This document shows, piece by piece, positions 17,544 through 26,926 of a DNA stretch of 64,000 nucleotides (its first letter is position 1; every line of letters starts with the position of its first letter). A program made the position numbers and the translations under genes. The notes beneath the pieces were generated by a model. It did not search any database, was not told where the DNA came from, and worked only from the letters and a program-made list of their open reading frames with translations. This DNA is from an uncultured Pelagibacteraceae bacterium (lineage in GTDB: Bacteria; Pseudomonadota; Alphaproteobacteria; Pelagibacterales; Pelagibacteraceae): positions 1 to 64,000 of the forward strand of contig CACBYP010000002.1 in NCBI GenBank assembly GCA_902543485.1, read 5' to 3'.

Positions 17544-17918
17544 ATGGAAAACATTGTAAAGCAAATCCAGCTTGTAGCATTAGTAATCATTTTAGTTAGT
17601 ACAGTTATTGCTTTTGGGCAAGAGATGTATCAGATGATACTCGTGCAAAGAGTTACTTTAGCAGATCTACTTTTGCTTTTTCTATATCTTGAGGTGCTTG
17701 CAATGGTTAGAGTTTTTTGGGAGAGCCAATCAATTCAAATTACACTGCCATTATTTATTGCTATAACTGCACTTGCTAGATTTATTATTTTACAAGGAAA
17801 ATCTCTTAATCCAGAAATATTACTATATGAAGCTGGAGCGATTGTTTTAATTGCTTTAGCAATTGTAATCTTGAGATTTAGAAATTCTTCACTAATTGGA
17901 CTAAACAAAAAAAAATAG
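17544..17918 (+). CDS. PsiE-like phosphate-starvation-inducible membrane protein
   Basis: This 124-residue protein has four hydrophobic helices (about 8-28, 38-58, 66-85 and 92-110). The motif LLFLYLEVLAMVRVFWES, then LPLFIAITALARFIILQ, matches the PsiE family, whose E. coli member is induced by phosphate starvation and has unknown function. It follows the epimerase gene by 66 bp on the same strand. I see no clear Pho box before it. Its stop is 2 bp from the convergent aminotransferase gene. Confidence 0.75.
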   Translation: MENIVKQIQLVALVIILVSTVIAFGQEMYQMILVQRVTLADLLLLFLYLEVLAMVRVFWESQSIQITLPLFIAITALARFIILQGKSLNPEILLYEAGAIVLIALAIVILRFRNSSLIGLNKKK

Positions 17919-17920
17919 TT

Positions 17921-19108
17921 TTATCCTAAATCCTCACAAAACTTTTTAATTCTAGACATTGCTATTTTAAGTTTTGCCATTGAAGTCGCATATGAAATTC
18001 TAAAATATCCATCTAAACCAAATGCTGAGCCTTGAACAGCTGCAACATTTTGTTTTTCTAATAGTTGTTGGACAAAATCAGTATCTTTTTTAAGTTTAGT
18101 TCTTTTATTTAATAGTTTTTTACAATTTGGAAATACATAAAATGCACCATTAGGTTTCAAGCAGCTGATACCATCAATATTATTTAAACTTTTGACAACA
18201 AAATCTCGTCTTTCTTTAAATGATTTTGCTCTTTTCTTTATAAAGTCTTGTTTACCATTTAAAGCTTCAACAGCCGCTGCTTGACTAATTGATGACGGAT
18301 TCGAAGTAGACTGAGATTGAATTTTTCTAATTGCAGAAATTATTTCTTTTGGTCCAGCTGCGTAACCAATCCTCCAACCTGTCATTGCATAAGATTTACT
18401 CACTCCATTCATTGTTAATGTTCGAGATTTTAATTTTGAAATTTGAGCAATAGTAAAAAATTTAAAATTATCATATTTAACATGCTCATAGATATCATCA
18501 CTCAAAATGTGAACTTTTTTGTTTTTTATTAAAACCTTAGCTAATTTTTGAATTTCTAATTTACTGTATCCAGATCCAGTAGGATTAGATGGTGAATTAA
18601 GAATTATCCATTTCGTTCTTTTTGTAATTGCAGCTTTTAATTTTGCAGGTGTAATTTTAAATCCATCTTTTTCATCACATTTTACTATCTTTGGTTTTCC
18701 TCCTGCTAGTAGAACCATATCTGGATATGAAACCCAGAATGGTGCTGGAATAATAACTTCGTCTCCTTTATTTAAAGTTGCCATAAAAATGTTATAGAGA
18801 ACTTGCTTCCCTCCAGTTCCAACTGTGATTTCGTCTAGTTTATAATTTAGTTTATTTTCTCTTTTAAATTTTTTTAAAATTGCTTTTTTTAATGCTGGAG
18901 TTCCATCAACTGCAGTATACTTTGTATCTCCGTCTCTTATTGCTTTAATAGCTGCATTTTTAACATTGATAGGAGTATCAAAATCTGGTTCCCCTGCCCC
19001 AAGTCCAACTACATCTTTTCCTGCAGCTCTTAATTCTCTTGCCTTTTGAGTAACTGCAATAGTTGGAGATGGTTTAATTCTTTTTAAATTATTAGATATT
19101 ATGCTCAT
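17921..19108 (-). CDS. Class I PLP-dependent aspartate aminotransferase
   Basis: This enzyme exchanges the amino group between aspartate and 2-oxoglutarate; alphaproteobacterial homologues may also use prephenate. The 395-residue protein begins with the family N terminus (NNLKRIKPSPTIAVTQKARE) and has GAGEPDFDTP, TGGKQVLYN for PLP phosphate binding, NSPSNPTGSGYS, the SDDIYEHV Asp/Tyr region, MNGVSKSYAMTGWRIGY with the PLP lysine, and FRISYA with the substrate-binding Arg. Its length is normal. It stands alone, 36 bp from the divergent uvrB start. Confidence 0.93.
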   Translation of the reverse strand: MSIISNNLKRIKPSPTIAVTQKARELRAAGKDVVGLGAGEPDFDTPINVKNAAIKAIRDGDTKYTAVDGTPALKKAILKKFKRENKLNYKLDEITVGTGGKQVLYNIFMATLNKGDEVIIPAPFWVSYPDMVLLAGGKPKIVKCDEKDGFKITPAKLKAAITKRTKWIILNSPSNPTGSGYSKLEIQKLAKVLIKNKKVHILSDDIYEHVKYDNFKFFTIAQISKLKSRTLTMNGVSKSYAMTGWRIGYAAGPKEIISAIRKIQSQSTSNPSSISQAAAVEALNGKQDFIKKRAKSFKERRDFVVKSLNNIDGISCLKPNGAFYVFPNCKKLLNKRTKLKKDTDFVQQLLEKQNVAAVQGSAFGLDGYFRISYATSMAKLKIAMSRIKKFCEDLG

Positions 19109-19144
19109 TGAATTATGAAATTATTCAATTACGTTGTTTAATAT

Positions 19145-21319
19145 ATGGAGAATACATATCAAGACCTAATTACAGACATTCAGAGTAAAAACCCGAAAAT
19201 CGGTGGAAAACTCGAAGGTGGAAAAAAATTCAAAATAAAGTCAGATTTTACCCCAGCTGGTGACCAGCCAGATGCAATTAAGAAGCTTGTCCAAGGAGCT
19301 AAAAAAAATGAGTTTAATCAAGTATTATTAGGAGTAACCGGATCTGGAAAAACTTTTACAATGGCAAAAGTTATAGAAGCTACAAATAGACCAGCATTAA
19401 TATTGGCACCAAATAAAACTTTGGCAGCTCAACTTTACGGTGAGATGAAAACTTTTTTTCCAGATAATGCTGTTGAGTATTTTGTATCTTACTATGATTA
19501 TTACACTCCAGAAGCTTACGTTCCAAGATCAGATACGTACATAGAGAAAGAAGCATCTATAAACGAGCAGATTGATAGAATGAGACACTCAGCAACAAGA
19601 TCCCTTCTTGAAAGAGACGATGTTTTAATTGTTGCAAGTGTTTCCTGTATTTATGGTTTGGGATCAGTCGAAGCTTACAGCAAAATGACTTTAACTCTTC
19701 AGAAAAACTATGAATATAATAGAGAACAAATAATAAAATCTCTTGTTGCTCTTCAGTACAAGAGAAATGATCAAAATTTTTTTAGAGGAACATTTAGGGC
19801 AAGGGGAGAATATTTAGAAATATTTCCATCTCATCTAGAGGATAGAGCATGGAGGCTAAGTTTATTTGGTGATAAACTTGAGAAGATTGAGGAATTTGAT
19901 CCTTTGACAGGAGATCAGGTTAGAGATCTTAGTTTAGTAAAAGTTTATGCTAATTCTCATTACATCACTCCTAAACCAACTGTAGAACAAGCAGTTATTA
20001 AAATAAGAAAAGAATTAGAGGAGACTTTAAAAAAACACAAATCAGAAAACAAATTATTAGAGGCGCAACGATTAGAAGAGAGAACTAAATTTGATTTAGA
20101 AATGATTGAGGCAACTGGATCTTGTGCAGGAATTGAAAACTATTCAAGATTTTTATCTGGTAGAAAACCAGGAGAGCCGCCACCTACTCTTTTTGAATAT
20201 TTTCCTGATAACACATTAGTTTTTGTAGATGAGTCTCATGTTACAGTTCCCCAACTTAATGGTATGTTTAAGGGAGATAGATCTCGAAAAAGCACGTTGG
20301 CTGAGTATGGTTTTAGATTGCCTTCTTGCATGGATAACAGACCTTTAAAATTTGAAGAGTGGGATTTGATGAGAACACAAACTGTATTTGTTTCAGCAAC
20401 TCCTGGCCCATGGGAAATGGAACAGACTAAAGGTAAATTTATTGATCAAGTCATAAGACCTACAGGCTTAATTGATCCACCAGTTGAGATTAGACCAGCT
20501 AAAAATCAAGTAGATGATCTTATGCATGAATGTAAAAAAGTAGTTGAAAATAATTATAGAGTTTTGGTTACAACACTTACAAAAAAAATGGCAGAGGATT
20601 TGACCGAGTATCTTCATGAAAATGGGATAAAAGTAAGATACCTTCATTCTGATATAGATACACTTGAGAGAATAGAGATTATGAGAGATCTCAGAATGGG
20701 TGTATTTGATGTTCTAGTTGGAATAAATTTATTAAGAGAAGGTTTAGATATTCCAGAATGTGCATTAGTTGGAATACTAGATGCTGATAAGGAAGGATTT
20801 TTGCGATCAGAAACATCACTAATTCAAACAATAGGAAGAGCCGCAAGAAACGTAGATGGAAAAGTTATTCTTTATGCCGATAAGGAGACAAAAAGTATAA
20901 AGAGAGCAATTAAAGAAACTGAGAGAAGAAGAAAGATTCAATTAGAGTACAATAAGAAAAATAAAATTGATGCTAAATCTGTAAAAAAAGAAATAAGTGA
21001 TATTTTAGAAAGTGTTTACGAGAAAGATTACGTCAAAATAAGCGAAGGTTCCAATATTGGTGGTAACCTTAAAAAACATTTAAAAGGATTAGACAAAAAG
21101 ATGAAAGAAGCTGCATCTAATTTGGAATTTGAGGAAGCGGCTAAAATTAGAGATGAGATGAGAAAGCTTCAAAGTACTGAATTAGAAATTACTTTAAACC
21201 CCAAAATTAGACAGTACGATGTTAAAAATAAAATTTATCCTAAAGGTAGATCAACACTTGGTATGCCTGGTACGAGAGTTACAAAAAAAAGAGATAAAAA
21301 ATGGAAGCACGGAAGATAA
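19145..21319 (+). CDS. uvrB: Excinuclease ABC subunit B
   Basis: UvrB is the damage-verifying helicase of nucleotide excision repair. It receives damaged DNA from UvrA and recruits UvrC. The 724-residue protein has Walker A ([14 protein letters not shown]), the beta-hairpin region [26 protein letters not shown]-like [14 protein letters not shown], helicase motifs V and VI ([22 protein letters not shown]), and a C-terminal UVR domain ([20 protein letters not shown]). It overlaps the next gene by 19 nt and heads a five-gene overlapping operon that also contains uvrC. Confidence 0.98.
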   Translation: MENTYQDLITDIQSKNPKIGGKLEGGKKFKIKSDFTPAGDQPDAIKKLVQGAKKNEFNQVLLGVTGSGKTFTMAKVIEATNRPALILAPNKTLAAQLYGEMKTFFPDNAVEYFVSYYDYYTPEAYVPRSDTYIEKEASINEQIDRMRHSATRSLLERDDVLIVASVSCIYGLGSVEAYSKMTLTLQKNYEYNREQIIKSLVALQYKRNDQNFFRGTFRARGEYLEIFPSHLEDRAWRLSLFGDKLEKIEEFDPLTGDQVRDLSLVKVYANSHYITPKPTVEQAVIKIRKELEETLKKHKSENKLLEAQRLEERTKFDLEMIEATGSCAGIENYSRFLSGRKPGEPPPTLFEYFPDNTLVFVDESHVTVPQLNGMFKGDRSRKSTLAEYGFRLPSCMDNRPLKFEEWDLMRTQTVFVSATPGPWEMEQTKGKFIDQVIRPTGLIDPPVEIRPAKNQVDDLMHECKKVVENNYRVLVTTLTKKMAEDLTEYLHENGIKVRYLHSDIDTLERIEIMRDLRMGVFDVLVGINLLREGLDIPECALVGILDADKEGFLRSETSLIQTIGRAARNVDGKVILYADKETKSIKRAIKETERRRKIQLEYNKKNKIDAKSVKKEISDILESVYEKDYVKISEGSNIGGNLKKHLKGLDKKMKEAASNLEFEEAAKIRDEMRKLQSTELEITLNPKIRQYDVKNKIYPKGRSTLGMPGTRVTKKRDKKWKHGR

Positions 21320-22056
21320 TAATTACTGGAGCAGCAACTCGAATGGGAGCTGCGATAGCTAAAAAATTATCTGGGCCTAATATTGAAATTGTTATCCATT
21401 ATAACAAATCTAAGTCCAAAGCAGAGAGTCTTAAAAAAGATTTAAATAAAAGTGGTACAAAAATTTATTTGGTAAAAGCAGATTTGACTAAAGAAAAAGA
21501 GATTGAGAAAATGTTAAAGTTTTCAAAATCAAAAATGAAGTATTTTGATTGTTTAATTAATAATGCTTCATTATTTGAGAACGATAAACTTGAAAATTTT
21601 ACAACAAAAAGTTGGGAAAGCCATTTAAAAGCTAATTTAAAAGCGCCAGCTTTATTATCAAAGGGTTTTGCGAAAAATGCTAGAGGCAAAAACAATAATA
21701 TTATTAATATAATTGATCAAAGAGTATTTAAACTAACACCGTATTTTTTTTCATATACATTAAGTAAAACTGGTCTTTACACTTTAACCAAAACTAGCGC
21801 TATGAGTCTTGCCCCAAATATTAGAGTAAATGGAATTGCTCCAGGTCCAACTATTAAAAATAAAAGACAGTCTGAAAAGCACTTTAAAAAGCAATACATG
21901 GCAACACCTCTTAAAAGACAGACAAATGTAGAAGAAATCTGCAATGCTGTTGACTTTTTTATTAAAAATAGATCTATTACCGGTCAAGTTTTAGCAATTG
22001 ATAGTGGCCAAAACTTAAACTGGCAAACTCCGGATATAATGGGTGGTAAGGAATGA
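21301..22056 (+). CDS. SDR-family reductase, probable pteridine reductase
   Basis: This 251-residue classical short-chain dehydrogenase has the cofactor motif [26 protein letters not shown], catalytic Tyr-x-x-x-Lys in [14 protein letters not shown] and a C-terminal [10 protein letters not shown]. The TGAATRMG form, with Arg in the glycine-rich loop, recalls pteridine reductases and FolM dihydromonapterin reductase. Its overlap with folB (4 nt) supports a folate or pterin role, for example reducing dihydrofolate or dihydrobiopterin. That function is inferred from motif and context; a fatty-acid-type SDR cannot be fully excluded. It overlaps uvrB by 19 nt. Confidence 0.8.
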   Translation: MEARKIIITGAATRMGAAIAKKLSGPNIEIVIHYNKSKSKAESLKKDLNKSGTKIYLVKADLTKEKEIEKMLKFSKSKMKYFDCLINNASLFENDKLENFTTKSWESHLKANLKAPALLSKGFAKNARGKNNNIINIIDQRVFKLTPYFFSYTLSKTGLYTLTKTSAMSLAPNIRVNGIAPGPTIKNKRQSEKHFKKQYMATPLKRQTNVEEICNAVDFFIKNRSITGQVLAIDSGQNLNWQTPDIMGGKE

Positions 22057-22478
22057 AAAAGAATAACTTAAAGATTGTTAAAATAAATAAAACAAAGAGC
22101 TTATTTAATTACGAAAAAAAAGTTTTAATAAAAGAATTAATACTGGGATTAAAACTTGGTTATTTTGATTTTGAAAAAGAAAAGCCTCAAAAAGTAAAAT
22201 TTAATTTAGAGGTAAATTATCAAGATAAACAGCCGTCTAACGATAAAGATATTAAATCGATAGTTAATTACGCTAAAATAGTAAAATTAATAAAAAAACT
22301 TGTAAAAAATAAACATTACAATTTTCTTGAAACATTGGCAGAAGATGTTTTTGATGAGCTATTCAAAGATAAAAGAATAGATAAAATTACTCTTCAAATC
22401 GAAAAATTAGAAATAATGAAGGATTGTAGCTCAGTTGGTATCCAAATTTCTAAAAAAAGAAGCCATGATCAGCTCTGA
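22053..22478 (+). CDS. folB: Dihydroneopterin aldolase
   Basis: FolB converts 7,8-dihydroneopterin to hydroxymethyl-dihydropterin and glycolaldehyde in folate synthesis. The 141-residue protein shows [20 protein letters not shown] (the LxGIGxxxxE-type strand with the active-site Glu), [29 protein letters not shown] (pterin-binding Tyr and Glu) and a C-terminal [19 protein letters not shown]. The N-terminal 20 residues are an unusual lysine-rich extension. It overlaps the reductase upstream by 4 nt and uvrC downstream by 14 nt. Confidence 0.88.
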   Translation: MKKNNLKIVKINKTKSLFNYEKKVLIKELILGLKLGYFDFEKEKPQKVKFNLEVNYQDKQPSNDKDIKSIVNYAKIVKLIKKLVKNKHYNFLETLAEDVFDELFKDKRIDKITLQIEKLEIMKDCSSVGIQISKKRSHDQL

Positions 22479-24300
22479 TATAGGTAAAGAAGTAATTAAA
22501 AAAGAATTGCCCTTGGTTCCTAAGCTGCCAGGTGTTTATAGGATGCTAAATTCAAAAGGAGAAATTCTTTATGTGGGTAAAGCAAAAAACCTTCCAAATA
22601 GACTCAAAAGTTATGTGTCAGAAAAAAATCATATTATTAGAACTGAAAGAATGCTCTCTCAAACAAAAAGACTCGAAATTACTACTACTTCAAATGAAAG
22701 TGAGGCTTTACTTTTAGAGGCAAATTTAATTAAAAAGTTTAAACCAAAATTTAATATTTTATTAAGAGATGACAAATCCTTTCCTTTTATTTTTATAGGT
22801 GACAAAGATAAATGGCCACAAATCAAAAGGCACAGAGGAAAAAAAGGCAAAGAAGGATTTTATTTTGGACCATTTGCATCAGCTGGATCTGCAAATTGGA
22901 CTATAAAAATGATCCAAAAAATATTTCATCTCAGAATTTGCGATGATACTGTTTTCAAAAATAGAGAAAGACCCTGCATACTTTATCAAATTAAAAGGTG
23001 CTCAGGACCTTGCGTTGGTTACGTAACTGAGAGTGATTATAAACAAACTGTTGATGATGCAATTGAGTTTGTGTCAGGCAAATCTAGAAAAATTCAAAAA
23101 AGCTTATCTAACCAAATGGAAAAGGCTAGTGAGGATTTAGACTTTGAAAAAGCAGCAATATTAAGAGATCGAATTAAATCATTAAATATTATCCAATCTT
23201 CTCAAAGAATTAATGAAGCAAATTTAGTCGAAGCAGATGTTATCGCAGGATATAAAGAGTCTGGAAAAACTTGTATTCAAGTTTTTTTTTATAGGTCAAA
23301 ACAAAATTGGGGTAATCAAGCTTTTTTTCCAAAGCATGATCCAGAAGAAAATCTAAGTGATATCATTAATTCTTTTGTCTCTCAATTTTATGAAAATAAA
23401 AGTGTGCCATCTTCAATAATTTTATCAAATGAAATTAAAGAGAAAGAATTAATTGAGAAAACACTTACACAAAAAGAAGGTAAACAAATTACAATTACTG
23501 TTGCAAAAAAAGGGACGAAACTAAAAGTTATAAATCAAGCAATAAATAATGCAAAAGATAGTTTGAATAGAAAACTTTACGAGAGTCAGAATAATAGAGA
23601 TCTTTTTGATGCAGTATCAAAAAAATTCAATCTTGAAACTAATATTAATTTAGTCGAGGTTTATGATAATAGCCATATTCAAGGTACAAATAGTGTGGGC
23701 GCTTTAATTACTTATGGCAATGAAGGGTTTGTTAAAAAAAGATATAGAAAATTCAATATAAAAATTCAAAAAAATTCCCAAGACGATTATGGAATGATGA
23801 GAGAAGTTCTTAACAGAAGATTTAAAAGAGCAGTTCAAGAGAAAGATAATTATTTAACTTTCCCTGATTTAGTTCTAATTGATGGAGGGAAAGGTCAATA
23901 TTCAGTGGCAAGAGAAGCGATGAATGAGCTAGGTCTACATGAAATTCCTATTGTTGCAATAGCTAAGGGTAAAATGAGAAATAGTGGAAATGAAACATTT
24001 TTTCATAATGGAAAAGAGTTCAAATTTGAGAAAAATGATCCAACATTATTCTTTTTACAACGATTAAGAGATGAGTCTCATAGATTTGCTATAAGTGCTC
24101 ACAGAGCAAAAAGAAAAAAGGGCATAAGCAAATCATTATTAGATCAAATTGATGGTATTGGATCTATCAGAAAAAGGGCTTTATTAAATCATTTTGGTTC
24201 AGCTAGAGCTGTGGAATCAGCTAGTTTAGATGAAATAAAATCAGTTGATGGAGTTGAGGAAAAAGTTGCAAAAAAAATATATAACTTCTTTCACGAATGA
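22465..24300 (+). CDS. uvrC: Excinuclease ABC subunit C
   Basis: UvrC makes both incisions in nucleotide excision repair. The 611-residue protein has the N-terminal GIY-YIG nuclease ([20 protein letters not shown]), a UVR domain ([20 protein letters not shown]) that meets UvrB, the RNase H-like nuclease ([19 protein letters not shown] and [13 protein letters not shown] carry the acidic residues), and C-terminal helix-hairpin-helix motifs ([20 protein letters not shown]). The ATG at 22465 matches the family start; an in-frame TTG at 22435 would add ten residues. It overlaps folB and pgsA (ATGA). Confidence 0.96.
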   Translation: MISSDIGKEVIKKELPLVPKLPGVYRMLNSKGEILYVGKAKNLPNRLKSYVSEKNHIIRTERMLSQTKRLEITTTSNESEALLLEANLIKKFKPKFNILLRDDKSFPFIFIGDKDKWPQIKRHRGKKGKEGFYFGPFASAGSANWTIKMIQKIFHLRICDDTVFKNRERPCILYQIKRCSGPCVGYVTESDYKQTVDDAIEFVSGKSRKIQKSLSNQMEKASEDLDFEKAAILRDRIKSLNIIQSSQRINEANLVEADVIAGYKESGKTCIQVFFYRSKQNWGNQAFFPKHDPEENLSDIINSFVSQFYENKSVPSSIILSNEIKEKELIEKTLTQKEGKQITITVAKKGTKLKVINQAINNAKDSLNRKLYESQNNRDLFDAVSKKFNLETNINLVEVYDNSHIQGTNSVGALITYGNEGFVKKRYRKFNIKIQKNSQDDYGMMREVLNRRFKRAVQEKDNYLTFPDLVLIDGGKGQYSVAREAMNELGLHEIPIVAIAKGKMRNSGNETFFHNGKEFKFEKNDPTLFFLQRLRDESHRFAISAHRAKRKKGISKSLLDQIDGIGSIRKRALLNHFGSARAVESASLDEIKSVDGVEEKVAKKIYNFFHE

Positions 24301-24881
24301 AATTTAAAATACCTAATTATTTAACAATTGGACGAATAATAATTGTTCCAATATTTGTTTTTACATTCTACCTTCCTGGATTTTATGGAGACGTTATACC
24401 ATTTGCTCTTTTTTTAATTGCCTCATTTACAGATTTTTTAGATGGCCTTTTGGCGAGGATGTTTAAAGAAGAATCTAAACTTGGAGAACTTTTAGATCCA
24501 ATAGCTGATAAGATTATTGTTGCAACTGCACTAATTTTATTAGTTATGGATCAAACAATAAAAAATTATGAAGTTATTGCAGCTATTATAATTCTTACAA
24601 GGGAGATACTAATTTCAGGTTTAAGAGAATTTCTAGCGAAAGGAAAAATAAAACTACCTGTTTCTAATTTAGCAAAACTCAAAACATTCTTGCAGATGTT
24701 TTCTATAGCAATACTTTTGACTGGAGAAACTGGGAATAAATTAATTAATTTTCAAGATTATAATGCTCAAACAATTGGCATCATTATTTTATGGCTATCC
24801 GCATTTTTAACACTTTATACTGGATATGATTATCTTAGAAAAGGAATAGACCATGCAATATCTGAAGATAATAAAGATTAG
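24297..24881 (+). CDS. pgsA: CDP-diacylglycerol-glycerol-3-phosphate 3-phosphatidyltransferase
   Basis: PgsA makes phosphatidylglycerol phosphate, the first committed step to phosphatidylglycerol and cardiolipin, at the inner membrane. The 194-residue protein carries the CDP-alcohol phosphotransferase signature DFLDGLLAR followed by [11 protein letters not shown], giving the Asp-Gly-Ala/Leu-Arg and paired Asp metal site. It begins with the typical [10 protein letters not shown] segment and has about five membrane helices. The ATG overlaps the uvrC stop (ATGA). Its TAG stop overlaps the TAA of convergent ilvE by sharing TTAG. Confidence 0.95.
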   Translation: MKFKIPNYLTIGRIIIVPIFVFTFYLPGFYGDVIPFALFLIASFTDFLDGLLARMFKEESKLGELLDPIADKIIVATALILLVMDQTIKNYEVIAAIIILTREILISGLREFLAKGKIKLPVSNLAKLKTFLQMFSIAILLTGETGNKLINFQDYNAQTIGIIILWLSAFLTLYTGYDYLRKGIDHAISEDNKD

Positions 24882-25759
24882 GCAGCTTTTTTTTGTCTAA
24901 CTAACTGATCAAAGCTTTTTGATAACCCTAATATAACATCACAAATTTTGTATTTATGATCTGCTATGCTTGCAACAGGTGTTATTTCAGCTGCAGTACC
25001 AGTTAAGAAACATCCATCAAAATTACCTAGTTCATCTGGAGAAATTTTTCTTTCATGAACTTTAATATTTTTTGATTTGGCTAATTCAATTACAGCTTGT
25101 CTCGTAATACCATTTAAAAAAGAATCTGGTGTTGGTGTATGTAATTCATTATTTTTATCTTTAAAAAAAATGTTTGCACTTGTTCCTTCTGCAACATTGC
25201 CTTCAAAATCTAACATTAATGACTCAGAATACCCTTGTTGTTCAGCTTCGTGTTTTGAAAGTGTACAAATCATATATAATCCAGCTGCTTTTGCATCCCA
25301 AGGAATAGTATTTGGGGCTGGTCTTCGCCATTTAGAAATATTTAATCTTATTCCTTCAGCTTTTAATTTTGGATCAAAATACGCAGGCCATTCCCAAGTA
25401 GCTATTGCTACATTAATTGTGGTTTTCTGTGCAGACACACCCATCATCTCACTCCCTCTCCACGCAAAAGGTCTTACATATCCATTTTGAATATTTTGAA
25501 CCGCCACTATTTTTTTAGAAGCTTCATTTATTTCATCTTTTGTATAAGGAATATTAATGTCTAATCTTTTTGCAGAATAAAATAATCTATCTGTGTGCTC
25601 TTCTAGCTTAAATATTTCTCCGTCGTATACTCTTTCACCTTCGAAAACTAAACTTGCATAATGAAGCCCGTGACTGATTACATGGCATTTTGCATCTTGC
25701 CATTCAACAAGCTCACTATTGTACCAAATTTTTCCTGATCGTTTATCGAAAGGTATCAT
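24878..25759 (-). CDS. ilvE: Branched-chain amino acid aminotransferase
   Basis: IlvE catalyses the last step of valine, isoleucine and leucine synthesis, using glutamate as amino donor and PLP as cofactor. The 293-residue class IV aminotransferase has HGLHYASLVFEGERVYDG, YVRPFAWRGSEMMG, the lysine region DAKAAGLYMICTLSKHEA (PLP Lys), GNVAEGTSANIFF, GITRQAVIELA and CFLTGTAAEITPV. Length and order are normal. It is divergent from the marR operon across 59 bp that contain good promoter hexamers for both sides, so the regulator could act on it. Confidence 0.95.
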   Translation of the reverse strand: MIPFDKRSGKIWYNSELVEWQDAKCHVISHGLHYASLVFEGERVYDGEIFKLEEHTDRLFYSAKRLDINIPYTKDEINEASKKIVAVQNIQNGYVRPFAWRGSEMMGVSAQKTTINVAIATWEWPAYFDPKLKAEGIRLNISKWRRPAPNTIPWDAKAAGLYMICTLSKHEAEQQGYSESLMLDFEGNVAEGTSANIFFKDKNNELHTPTPDSFLNGITRQAVIELAKSKNIKVHERKISPDELGNFDGCFLTGTAAEITPVASIADHKYKICDVILGLSKSFDQLVRQKKAA

Positions 25760-25775
25760 TATTTAATTTTATAAA

Positions 25776-25804
25776 AAAATATATTTGTATATATAATATG
25801 TCAA
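25776..25804 (-). promoter_or_regulatory. Candidate ilvE promoter
   Basis: On the minus strand a perfect TTGACA (25804-25799) is followed after 17 bp by TATTTT (25781-25776), with a closer TATATT at 15 bp. The predicted start is roughly 10 nt before the ilvE ATG. It overlaps the marR -10 element on the other strand. Confidence 0.45.
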
Positions 25805-25807
25805 TAT
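25781..25807. repeat. Imperfect inverted repeat in the ilvE/marR spacer, possible MarR operator
   Basis: Arms ATATTTGTATAT (25781-25792) and ATATGTCAATAT (25796-25807) agree at 9 of 12 positions as an inverted repeat around a 3-bp centre. The centre is the marR TATAAT (25792-25797), and the right arm carries the ilvE TTGACA. The position suits an operator for a MarR dimer, but the DNA is nearly all A/T. Confidence 0.3.
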
Positions 25808-25818
25808 AACTTACCAAT

Positions 25819-26262
25819 ATGAAAAAACTTTTATATTTAAAAGATGAGGATCTCAAACAATATATTGAAAAAATATTTCTTGGCTACAGAGAGACGGTCT
25901 CAGATGCTAGAAATGTGTTGAATAAATACTCCATAGGTGTCGCGCATAACAAGGTTATTCATCTAATTTCATTATATGAGGGCATCACAATATCAGAACT
26001 TTTAAGAAAATTGAAAGTTACAAAGCAAAGTTTGAATAGAGTTTTGAAAGATTTAATAAATTTAAAAGCTATAAAATATGAAAAAGATCAAGTAGATACG
26101 AGAATAAAACATGTCTTCTTAACAGAGGAAGGGGAAAAATTATTTAACGAAATTTTCTCAGCTCAAAAGAAAAGAATTTACCAAGCATTCTCCGCATCAA
26201 AAGCAAATGAGGTTGTTAGTTTTGATAATGTTTTAAAAAAAATAATTAATGGAAAAATTTAA
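25819..26262 (+). CDS. MarR-family transcriptional regulator
   Basis: This 147-residue protein is a winged helix-turn-helix regulator of the MarR class, which binds as a dimer to short palindromes. The DNA-binding part reads ITISELLRKLKVTKQSLNRV (recognition helix), then KDLINLKAIKYEKDQVDTRIKHVFLTEEG for the wing and following helix. It overlaps the response-regulator gene by 14 nt. The MarR plus OmpR-type order recalls the petP-petR pair of Rhodobacter, which controls cytochrome bc1 genes; that parallel is from context only. A TATAAT at 25792-25797 may be its -10. Confidence 0.88.
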   Translation: MKKLLYLKDEDLKQYIEKIFLGYRETVSDARNVLNKYSIGVAHNKVIHLISLYEGITISELLRKLKVTKQSLNRVLKDLINLKAIKYEKDQVDTRIKHVFLTEEGEKLFNEIFSAQKKRIYQAFSASKANEVVSFDNVLKKIINGKI

Positions 26263-26926
26263 AGCACATATTTTAGTTGTAGATGACGATGATGGCATAA
26301 GAGAATTAGTTAAAGAATACCTTTCCCAAAATGAATATCTTGTAACTAGTTCTAATAGTGCCGAAGATGCTCTTGAGAAAGTTAAAATTATAAAATTTGA
26401 CTTAATAGTACTTGATATAATGATGCCAGGAAAGAGTGGTTTAGAATTTACAAAAGAAAATAAAGATAAAATTTCGACCCCTATAATTCTTTTAACTGCG
26501 AGGGGTGAAGCTTCAGAGAGAATAGAGGGTTTGGATATTGGTGCAGACGATTACCTTCCAAAACCTTTTGAGCCTAAAGAATTAATACTTAGAATTAATA
26601 ATATTTTAAATAAAACAAAATATAAAAATACAAAGAGAAAATTTAAATTTGGTAAAATTGAAATAGATCTTAATAAGCAGTTTATTTTGAAAAATGATAA
26701 ATCAATAAAAATCAATAATACAGAAAAAATAATTTTAGATAAAATGGTTAATTCCCCTGGAAAAATTTTTAAAAGAGAGGAGATTGGAAATCTTATAAAA
26801 ATTGATAAAGAAAGATCAGTTGACGTAATCATTACAAGACTTAGGAAGAAAATTGAAGAAAACCCCAAAAGCCCAAATTATTTACAAACAATAAGAGGTG
26901 AAGGTTATGTTTTATGGATTGAATAA
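26249..26926 (+). CDS. OmpR/PhoB-family response regulator
   Basis: This 225-residue two-domain regulator has an N-terminal receiver (ILVVDDDDGIRELV with the acidic pocket, phosphoacceptor Asp56 in IVLDIMMPGKSGLEF, Thr in ILLTARGEASERI, and the conserved Lys in DYLPKPFEPKEL). A short linker leads to a C-terminal winged-helix DNA-binding domain (GKIFKREEIGNLIKI, SVDVIITRLRKKIEENP, IRGEGYVLW). It overlaps marR by 14 nt and the sensor-kinase gene by about 20 nt, so all three are probably one operon and the kinase is its partner. Confidence 0.93.
   Translation: MEKFKAHILVVDDDDGIRELVKEYLSQNEYLVTSSNSAEDALEKVKIIKFDLIVLDIMMPGKSGLEFTKENKDKISTPIILLTARGEASERIEGLDIGADDYLPKPFEPKELILRINNILNKTKYKNTKRKFKFGKIEIDLNKQFILKNDKSIKINNTEKIILDKMVNSPGKIFKREEIGNLIKIDKERSVDVIITRLRKKIEENPKSPNYLQTIRGEGYVLWIE

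Noticed and set aside
25077..25490. 137-residue open frame antisense to ilvE
   Set aside because: It lies completely within ilvE, which has all its catalytic motifs. The antisense product has no family features.
26551..26868. 105-residue open frame antisense to the response regulator
   Set aside because: It is fully inside a clear OmpR-type gene and its composition is that of a mirrored lysine-rich sequence.
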